Assembly (NCBI GenBank): GCA_030054275.1
Contig: JASGCF010000012.1
Coordinates: forward strand, 1 to 16,241
DNA: 16,241 bases
Reading direction: 5' to 3'
Source: Limnohabitans sp.
GTDB taxonomy: Bacteria > Planctomycetota > Phycisphaerae > Phycisphaerales > SM1A02
Each line of letters opens with the position of its first letter. Position 1 is the stretch's first letter. This document shows, piece by piece, positions 1-6,281 of this stretch. The position numbers were made by a program, and so were the translations under genes. Under the pieces are notes generated by a model that did not search any database, was not told the DNA's origin, and saw nothing but the letters and a program-made list of their open reading frames with translations.

Positions 1-172
1 TGTCTGGGGAGTAGACGAAAAAGATGACCAGCGCGGCGACAAGCAAAAGAAGCGCCAATGCGACCGCAATCGTGCCTCCGCCAAGGCACCCAGCAACAGC
101 CAACCATGGCCGCTCTGTCGCAAGTGGGCGTGCTCGATCTGGATGCTCTCGCTTTGATTGCATACGAAGCAT
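1..172 (-). CDS. Putative membrane protein, N-terminal fragment (truncated by window edge)
   Basis: An open minus-strand frame starts with ATG at 172-170 and runs off the left edge without a stop, giving 57 codons. The start is supported by a GGAG Shine-Dalgarno sequence (178-181) five bases upstream. The first roughly 22 residues are hydrophilic and charged. A single long hydrophobic stretch follows at about residues 23-53 (W-L-A-V-A-G-C-L-G-G-G-T, then A/L/V-rich, ending in I-F-F-V-Y-S-P), which reads as a transmembrane helix with the N-terminus inside. The gene begins 30 nt after the fkp stop codon on the same strand, so co-transcription is likely. The family cannot be named from this fragment. 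It could be a one-helix anchor of an extracytoplasmic domain lying outside the window. Confidence 0.65.
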   Translation of the reverse strand, partial: MLRMQSKREHPDRARPLATERPWLAVAGCLGGGTIAVALALLLLVAALVIFFVYSPD

Positions 173-177
173 GGTAA

Positions 178-181
178 CTCC
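178..181 (-). promoter_or_regulatory. Ribosome binding site of the truncated membrane protein gene
   Basis: GGAG on the minus strand, five bases before the ATG at 172. It favours this start over the in-frame ATG at 163-161, which has no purine-rich stretch at the right distance. Confidence 0.55.
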
Positions 182-202
182 AGCGTACGAAGCAAGAGGG
201 AA

Positions 203-3200
203 TCAAAGCACAGCACAACGAAGCCCTACGGAATCCACCTCAAGCGCAAATGCCCTCGCACGGGCATGCTGCGGAGCGCGCGTGATGTCCGCCCGCAAAC
301 GCTCCGCAGACTGTGCGTCGTGTGCGACCAACAGCATGAAGCCGCCGCCACCTGCACCGGCGAAACACCACGCCGCGAGATCTTTGCGCCAGCGCTTCGC
401 CAGTGCGTCGAACATCGGCGGAGACGAACCAGGATCTATCTGCCTCTTCAGCCGCATGTATCGATCGAGTTGTTCTGCGAAAGAAGTCGCATCGCCGCGC
501 GTCAACGCATCACGCATCGAAAGCGCGTTTTCGCGGAGTCCCGTCACCGCCTCCGTCGCCGATCGCTTGTGCGTGAGGTGATTCCACACGACATTTTCAA
601 GGATGTTCTTCGCCATGCGACGCTCACCGGTGAAGTAGAGCACCGACCGCGCAGAGAGTTCACGCACAAGTCGATCAGGCACAACGAGTCGCGATGCACG
701 CGGACGCTGATCATTTCCGAGCAGCGTCTCTGCCATCTTGAATCCACCGACAACTCCGCCAACTTGATCTTGCCAACCACCGCGCGTCGAAAGCATCTGC
801 TCAAGCGCACTTGTTGCTGCGAACAACTCTTCTGGAGAACGCTCGCGACCAAAGACGCGATCAAGACATTGGATCGTCGCGGCACCGAGAATCGAACTCG
901 TGCCGAGACCGGATCCCTTCGGCACTGCGGAAAACATCGTGATGGAGAGACCGCCGCCGATAGCGCGAAGCCACTTTGCAAGCGAGGCTTTCGCATCCGA
1001 TGGTGCGGCGCCTGTCAAAACGAGCGCGTTCTCCGCCAGGCTTGACCACCGCGTTGGATCATGCCGCGCCGCGAGGTCTTTCATCGAGCGAATCACGCGC
1101 GTTTCACCGAGATCTGTGCTCGTGATGCGAATCACAGGCTCCTCGCCACGCGCGACTTCATCGAGCTTCGCCACAACTTGAATCGGAAGTTGTCCGCGCA
1201 ATGTGACCGCAACATTGACAACGCTTCCACCAACCGCGTTGCAGATTGGAGGCGTGTCGGTCCAACCGCCCGCGAGATCGACACGCACAGGCGTTGAGGT
1301 CCAAACCGCTTGGTCTTCGAGAATGGCTGCACGGACCGGACCTGATGGAAGATCGACATGCGAAAGGACAGCATCGCCCACTGCTGCAAACGCCTGCGCG
1401 CGGAAGGCTTCGGCCTGTTGCATGGATCGCTTTCCGAGGCTCGATGCGACGCACGACATCGTGGCCCACGCGTGCGCGCGAACGAGCGGCGCCGAAATCA
1501 TGCGCACAGGAAAATCCTGCTCATTTTCAACGATGACACGGCGCATGTCGGTCGGCATTTGCAGCATGCGACGATGGAGTTCTGCGAGCGTTCCATCGTT
1601 CGCCGCTTGCGCAAATGCAATCGCCGGATACGAAACACCGAGGTCCGCAGCGCTCATGGCGCGCGCGGCCATGCGTTGCAGACTGCTTCCACGCGCGACA
1701 ATTTCACCGATCGAAACGCGCTGCGCGTTGCGCCACGAATCTGGCGCCCGCTTTCCCTGCCACATCCACTCCAACGCGCGATGCGCTTCGATGTCCTCGT
1801 TCTTGCGCGCAGTGCCTCTCGTTGGGCCTCTCGTTGGGCCTCTCGTTGGGCGGCCCGTTGCGTCGCTGGTTGCGTCGCGCTTTGCACTCTTCATTGCGTC
1901 CACGACCCAGAGCCGCGCATCCCACAATGTTCCGTCACCTGTGATGACATCCGCCGCCGCGATACGCGCTTTCCGCAGAAAATCTACAAACGGACGACCA
2001 AAGAATGTGCCGCCTGCATCGAGTCGCGTCTTGAAGTCATCGTCGATGCCGCACGCAAGATGGACCGCCTCAGATCGATGATCTTTCCCATGGCACCCGA
2101 GTTGGAAAAGTGCCACTTCAGGCGGCAAAGAAACGCTTTTTGCGACGACACCACACACGATGTTGTTACCGCGGAGTCGTGCATTTTCAATGACACTCGC
2201 GTCGACAATCGCACCGCCTTCAGCCACAAGCGCATGCGTGACGCGCGCATCGAGCAGCGTGGGCTCGATCTTCGAACGAACATCAAGCGCCGGAATGGGA
2301 CACGAGTGCGGCGTGATTCCGAAGCGCGCAATCTCGGCGTTCGACCCGCAGAGCGCGCGGAGCATTTCACGCATCGAACCGATATGGAGAAAGTCACCAA
2401 CATCGGCATTCTGCACGCGAAATGCCGTGCCGCGCATCGAATCAAAGAGATCGCCAAGCGGCTGTGCAAGTTCGGCGGCGCGTCCACCGCTGGCACAAAC
2501 TTCGAGATACTCCGCGCGACGAGCTTTCTGCGGAAATGCCATCGCCATTTCGCGATAGAGGTCGATCTGCGGCAATTCCGCGCGTGATGCGCGATCCGCA
2601 AGTCCACCTCGCGTCAGCACGATTTTTCCCGCGCGAAGACGAACACCTGCGCCCATCAAGAGTGCTGCGATCGAGATGGGATCGAAAGAGAAGAGCCCGA
2701 GATCGACAAGTGCGCGACCATCGCGGGAAAGTGCTCGCGCCGCGCGCAGTTGTCGAAGATCTGGCTTCTGGAGAAATGCATCAACCCTGTCACCTCGACC
2801 GCGCACGAAAACGCCGTGTTTCGACGCGCGTTCCGCGCTCGCCCACTGCGCGACTCCGATGATGCCCGCGCCCTCAAACTGCACAGGATCACGCGCCAAT
2901 CCGATGACGGCGTCACCTGCTCCGACAAGAACTTCTCCTCCCCTGCGCGCGGGAAGCGACGCCATGTCATCGAGAAGCACATCAAAGACACTCGCACACA
3001 CGCCGCCGCGCGTCGATTTCGGAATCGGCGCGAAGATTTTCCCTTCCACCGCATACATCGGTAAACGGCGCGAATCGCCGCCAGAGTGCAGGATGAGCAC
3101 GCGTTCGTCGGTGAAAATCTCGGCCAGCGAACGCGCGCGTTTCACTTGAAGAACGCGCCGCGCAACCTCGGCAAGTGCCAAGATTGTCGCAGCACCTGAT

Positions 3201-3385
3201 CCAATCCGTGCATCACGCGCATCGGCGATTGCAAACGCATGTCGAACGCGCGTTGCGTTCACGCGCTGTGACTCATCGGCGAAGCGATCTCGAAGTTGGC
3301 CCTCGTACGCAGTCGCCTGCCGCTCGTTCGCGGCGGTGAGGACAAGCCAGCCAAAGTTCGGTTGTTCTGCGCGCGCTGCATCCAT
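203..3385 (-). CDS. fkp: Bifunctional L-fucokinase / L-fucose-1-phosphate guanylyltransferase (Fkp/FKGP type)
   Basis: This protein of about 1060 residues is predicted to phosphorylate L-fucose with ATP and join the product to GTP, giving GDP-L-fucose in the cytoplasm (salvage pathway). The N-terminal half carries the fucose-1-phosphate guanylyltransferase signature: RIGSGAAT near residue 61, HSGGDSRRLP near 100, then GKIFAPIP. The C-terminal third is a GHMP kinase: VRVDLAGGWTDTPP near 703, the ATP loop GSGLGTSS near 827, then GGWQDQVGG. Length is close to that of plant FKGP and somewhat longer than Bacteroides Fkp (from memory). I take ATG 3385 rather than TTG 3394. The linker near residues 510-520 contains a short GPTR repeat encoded by three exact 12-bp units. 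The gene is divergent from a mutarotase gene that could supply the right fucose anomer. Confidence 0.92.
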   Translation of the reverse strand: MDAARAEQPNFGWLVLTAANERQATAYEGQLRDRFADESQRVNATRVRHAFAIADARDARIGSGAATILALAEVARRVLQVKRARSLAEIFTDERVLILHSGGDSRRLPMYAVEGKIFAPIPKSTRGGVCASVFDVLLDDMASLPARRGGEVLVGAGDAVIGLARDPVQFEGAGIIGVAQWASAERASKHGVFVRGRGDRVDAFLQKPDLRQLRAARALSRDGRALVDLGLFSFDPISIAALLMGAGVRLRAGKIVLTRGGLADRASRAELPQIDLYREMAMAFPQKARRAEYLEVCASGGRAAELAQPLGDLFDSMRGTAFRVQNADVGDFLHIGSMREMLRALCGSNAEIARFGITPHSCPIPALDVRSKIEPTLLDARVTHALVAEGGAIVDASVIENARLRGNNIVCGVVAKSVSLPPEVALFQLGCHGKDHRSEAVHLACGIDDDFKTRLDAGGTFFGRPFVDFLRKARIAAADVITGDGTLWDARLWVVDAMKSAKRDATSDATGRPTRGPTRGPTRGTARKNEDIEAHRALEWMWQGKRAPDSWRNAQRVSIGEIVARGSSLQRMAARAMSAADLGVSYPAIAFAQAANDGTLAELHRRMLQMPTDMRRVIVENEQDFPVRMISAPLVRAHAWATMSCVASSLGKRSMQQAEAFRAQAFAAVGDAVLSHVDLPSGPVRAAILEDQAVWTSTPVRVDLAGGWTDTPPICNAVGGSVVNVAVTLRGQLPIQVVAKLDEVARGEEPVIRITSTDLGETRVIRSMKDLAARHDPTRWSSLAENALVLTGAAPSDAKASLAKWLRAIGGGLSITMFSAVPKGSGLGTSSILGAATIQCLDRVFGRERSPEELFAATSALEQMLSTRGGWQDQVGGVVGGFKMAETLLGNDQRPRASRLVVPDRLVRELSARSVLYFTGERRMAKNILENVVWNHLTHKRSATEAVTGLRENALSMRDALTRGDATSFAEQLDRYMRLKRQIDPGSSPPMFDALAKRWRKDLAAWCFAGAGGGGFMLLVAHDAQSAERLRADITRAPQHARARAFALEVDSVGLRCAVL
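1815..1850. repeat. Three exact 12-bp tandem repeats inside fkp
   Basis: The unit CCTCTCGTTGGG (plus strand) occurs three times without mismatch at 1815-1826, 1827-1838 and 1839-1850. Read on the minus strand in the fkp frame it encodes G-P-T-R repeats in the linker between the guanylyltransferase and kinase parts. The unit length is a multiple of three, so copy-number changes would keep the frame. Confidence 0.9.
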
Positions 3386-3440
3386 TGAAAGCAAGGTAAC
3401 GGATGCGGCACATCGCCGATCATTCGGCTACCTTCTCGGT

Positions 3441-3824
3441 ATGCGCGTTTTCGCCCAAGCCCTTGATCTCGTCGACGATCCCGCGCGGATTGAGGAGTAC
3501 ATCCGTCACCACACGGCGGTGTGGCCGGAAGTGACCGACGGACTGCGCGCGATCGGGATTCGCGGTATGCGTATTTGGCGCGGTGGCACGCGACTTTTCA
3601 TGCTCGTCGAGACCGACGACGACTTCGACCCCGCGCGCTACCAAAGTTACGCGAGCAACCCGCGGACGCAAGAGTGGGACGCACTCATGCGCACCTTCCA
3701 GCGCCGAACGCCTTTCGCGCGCGAGGGCGAATGGTGGTCCCCGCTCGAAGAGATCTTCGATATCACTGCGTTTCCAAAGAGTTCCGCGACGGGGACAACC
3801 GCACACGCAGGAGGTACGCGATGA
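3441..3824 (+). CDS. L-rhamnose mutarotase family protein (COG3254/DUF718), possibly acting on L-fucose
   Basis: The 127-residue product matches the small dimeric alpha/beta mutarotase family that interconverts alpha and beta anomers of 6-deoxy-hexoses. Recognisable parts are the N-terminal FAQALDLVDDP, the RHHTAVWPEV segment with conserved His and Trp, IRGMRIWRGGTRLFMLVE, and the late segment with TFQRRTPFAREGEWW that precedes the usual acidic end. ATG 3441 fits the family length; the frame is open further upstream, but into the fkp promoter region. Its TGA overlaps the ATG of the next gene (ATGA at 3821-3824). Family members are either rhamnose mutarotases or so-called type 2 fucose mutarotases. 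Divergence from fkp favours L-fucose, but this is inferred from context only. Confidence 0.85.
   Translation: MRVFAQALDLVDDPARIEEYIRHHTAVWPEVTDGLRAIGIRGMRIWRGGTRLFMLVETDDDFDPARYQSYASNPRTQEWDALMRTFQRRTPFAREGEWWSPLEEIFDITAFPKSSATGTTAHAGGTR
3809..3815 (+). promoter_or_regulatory. Strong Shine-Dalgarno sequence for the beta-CASP nuclease gene
   Basis: AGGAGGT five bases before ATG 3821, lying inside the end of the mutarotase gene. It fixes the start of the downstream gene and supports translational coupling through the ATGA overlap. Confidence 0.85.
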
Positions 3825-5290
3825 GCGATACACGCACGATCGGTGCAACGCTTGAGTTTCACGGCGCTGCTGGCGAAGTCACGGGAAGTTGCACGCTTGT
3901 TCGTACGCCGAAGGCGCGCATCGTCATCGACTTTGGCATGTTCCAAGGTTCGCCTGCCGATGAAGCGCGCAACGCCGTCGCACCCGAAATTGACTTTGCC
4001 CTCGTCGATGCTGTGGTGGTGACACACGCACACATCGATCACTGCGGTCGATTGGCAATGCTGCCAAACCTCGGGTTTCGCGGCAAAATCTACGCAACGA
4101 CCGCAACACACGAACTCCTTGGTCGCGTGCTGCGATCGAGCGCGAAGTTGCAGCGCGCGCGCTTTTACGAGCGCGCCAGCGGAAGCGCACCATGGGGTCG
4201 CGCGCTCATGCCCGGCGAAGTTGCGGGTCCAGCGCCGGAGTTTCCACCCGCGCAACGCCTCTTCGACACGCCTGATGTGCGCGAAACGATGGAGAAAATC
4301 GAGGGCGTCCCGCTCGACCGCGAAGTGAAAATTGCTCCGCATGTCGCGCTCACATTCCGCAACGCTGGTCACACGCCGGGCGCCGCGAGCGCGGAACTTT
4401 CGATCGGTGTCGGTGCAGATCGTCGCGTGCTCTATTTCACGGGCGATCTTGGTGCAGATCGCGAGGGCCATGTCTCACTTCTCGCCACACCACACCGTCC
4501 CGCGAACGCCGATGTGATTGTCGTCGAGTCGACCAACGGCGAACGACAGCGCGGGCAGCTTCCCGATCCCGACGAAACACTCGCGGCGATCGTTGCGGAA
4601 GCCGCACAAAAGCGGCTCAAAGTGCTTGCGCCGGTGTTCGCGCTCGGTCGTGCGCAACTGCTCGTGCATCGTCTCGCACGCCTTCATGCGAAGGGTTTGC
4701 TGCACGGCCTGAATGTCTATGTTGACAGTCCGATGGCGGTCTATGGCATCGAATCGCTGTACAAGCATCCCGAGTATCTCGCGCCTGATTTGCGCGATGC
4801 AGTACGCGCAGGTGGCGCGCCGCTCTGGTTCCCGGAGTTGCATTATGTGCTTTCCAAGCGCGAATCGATGGCGATTGATCGCATGGTGCACGGCGGAATC
4901 ATTCTCGCTGGCAGTGGATTCATGGACGCAGGCCCGATGTTGCGGCACCTTGAAGAGTCGCTCGACCGCGAAGATTGCATGGTTCTCCTCGGTGGATATC
5001 AACCTGAAGATGGCTTTGGCAAGCGCATGCAACGCGGCGCGGATCGCGCGCAATTCACAGGTGGAAAAGTTGTTCCGATTCGCGCATCGACTTCGCGCGT
5101 CGATGGGCTCTCAGGTCACGCGTATCAAGATGATCTTGTGCGCTGGTTCTCGAAACTTGATCACAAACCCGCGCGCGTGATCCTCAACCACGGCACCGAC
5201 GCTGCGCGCGCGACACTCGCGGGGCGACTGACCGCAGAAATTGGCCTCGCATGCACGGCACCGAAGCCGCTCGAAGAAGTTGTGGTGTGA
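3821..5290 (+). CDS. MBL-fold / beta-CASP metallo-hydrolase (RNA-processing exonuclease family, COG1236)
   Basis: The 489-residue protein has the metallo-beta-lactamase zinc site: THAHIDHCG at residues 68-76 (H69, H71, D73, H74), H184 in NAGHTPG and D209 in FTGDLG. A beta-CASP insertion follows, beginning with VVESTNGERQR and continuing through PVFALGRAQ, GSGFMDAGPMLRHL, LSGHAYQDDL (the FSAHAD-like histidine motif) and NHGTDAARATL. This architecture is typical of bacterial and archaeal homologues of CPSF-73/Ysh1, which are RNA endo/exonucleases, so a cytoplasmic RNA-processing role is likely. The substrate cannot be inferred. The start at 3821 has a near-perfect Shine-Dalgarno sequence; the longer open frame upstream is the shadow of the mutarotase gene. 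A nucleosidase gene follows 31 nt later, probably in the same operon. Confidence 0.9.
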   Translation: MSDTRTIGATLEFHGAAGEVTGSCTLVRTPKARIVIDFGMFQGSPADEARNAVAPEIDFALVDAVVVTHAHIDHCGRLAMLPNLGFRGKIYATTATHELLGRVLRSSAKLQRARFYERASGSAPWGRALMPGEVAGPAPEFPPAQRLFDTPDVRETMEKIEGVPLDREVKIAPHVALTFRNAGHTPGAASAELSIGVGADRRVLYFTGDLGADREGHVSLLATPHRPANADVIVVESTNGERQRGQLPDPDETLAAIVAEAAQKRLKVLAPVFALGRAQLLVHRLARLHAKGLLHGLNVYVDSPMAVYGIESLYKHPEYLAPDLRDAVRAGGAPLWFPELHYVLSKRESMAIDRMVHGGIILAGSGFMDAGPMLRHLEESLDREDCMVLLGGYQPEDGFGKRMQRGADRAQFTGGKVVPIRASTSRVDGLSGHAYQDDLVRWFSKLDHKPARVILNHGTDAARATLAGRLTAEIGLACTAPKPLEEVVV

Positions 5291-5321
5291 CAACTGCACA
5301 CGCAAGCGATTTGCGCTAGCC

Positions 5322-6053
5322 ATGCCCGACTGGACCTACGAACTCCCACCAATCCCCGCGCAACCACGGCGCGTTCTTTTGTTCATCGCGATGGAAAGCG
5401 AAGCCGCGCCGATCGCGCACGCGCTTCGGCTTGAGCATGGGAAAGGCCGCATCGGACAAACGGAAATCGAACTCCTCAGCCCCGGCCGCGATGATGCAAC
5501 GAAGATCGATCGCATTGGTCCGGTCTACGCAGCTTGGGCGCTCACGCGCGCGATCGCCGCGCAGCGCCCAGATCTCGTCGTCAATATGGGCACTGCAGGC
5601 GGCTTCGCTGCACAAGGGCTCGGGATCGCCGACCTCGTCCTCGCGCGCGACACGATGTTTCACGACGCGCGCGTTGCACTCCCGGGCTTCGACGCGGTGG
5701 CACGCGCGCACACGCGACTCTCGCCGAGCGACGCACAACTTGATGCGCTCGCCGCGGCCATCGATGCGCGCGTGGGTCTCGCGTCGTCTGGCTCAAGCCT
5801 CGACGCGACTGACGGCGAGATGGCGCTCTTTGCGCGCACACGCACGCTTGCGAAGGACATGGAACTGGCAGCGCTCGCGTCCGTGTGCGCCGCCGAGCGG
5901 CTCCCGCTCGTCTCCCTGAAGGGAGTCACCGACCTCGTCGACCACGCCCATGCCGGCGGCGAACCGGCGCACGAGGCGTTCGTCCGCAACCTCGAACGCA
6001 CCTGTGCGCGCCTCGCGGAAGCAGCGCCAGCGCTCCTCGCGAAGCTCTGTTGA
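5322..6053 (+). CDS. mtnN: 5'-methylthioadenosine/S-adenosylhomocysteine nucleosidase, plant-MTAN-like
   Basis: The 243-residue protein belongs to the purine nucleoside phosphorylase/nucleosidase superfamily. It would cleave the N-glycosidic bond of 5'-methylthioadenosine (and perhaps S-adenosylhomocysteine), releasing adenine for methionine and methyl-cycle salvage. Visible motifs are FIAMESEAAPIA (N-terminal catalytic Glu region), SPGRDDATKIDRIG, VVNMGTAGGFA (ribose/base loop), MFHDARVALPGFD, KDMELAALASVC (Met-Glu recognising ribosyl hydroxyls) and LKGVTDLVDH (acid Asp). SPGRD, the FHDxRxxxPxFD run and LKxVTDLVD resemble Arabidopsis MTN enzymes more than E. coli MtnN, judged from memory. 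ATG 5322 gives the normal family length; no clear Shine-Dalgarno sequence is seen. It is the last gene of the mutarotase/beta-CASP operon. Confidence 0.85.
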   Translation: MPDWTYELPPIPAQPRRVLLFIAMESEAAPIAHALRLEHGKGRIGQTEIELLSPGRDDATKIDRIGPVYAAWALTRAIAAQRPDLVVNMGTAGGFAAQGLGIADLVLARDTMFHDARVALPGFDAVARAHTRLSPSDAQLDALAAAIDARVGLASSGSSLDATDGEMALFARTRTLAKDMELAALASVCAAERLPLVSLKGVTDLVDHAHAGGEPAHEAFVRNLERTCARLAEAAPALLAKLC

Positions 6054-6281
6054 GGTCCGGAGCAAGGGCGACGGCCTGCACGACTGCGCTCTATTGCGCG
6101 AATTTCACCGAACTTTTGTTCGAGTTTCGCCCCGATTCTGTCAATCTCTGTGTCCAGACGACGCTGTGACATGGCGTATCGCTCGAACATGCAGCCCGCA
6201 CGAGCGCGCGTGACTCGAAGCAGCGTTCCAAAACGGCCATTCTTGAAGTCGCCATCTCTGAAGAATGTGAGAGAAACCTCA

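Noticed and set aside
1358..2587. Plus-strand open frame of 409 codons opposite fkp
   Set aside because: It lies wholly antisense to fkp, whose domains are clear. Its translation is Arg/His/Cys-rich with no family features, as expected for a shadow in GC-rich DNA.
6150..6281. Earlier start for the HAF-repeat protein
   Set aside because: It would place a 44-residue basic stretch before the signal peptide; codon use there looks non-coding.
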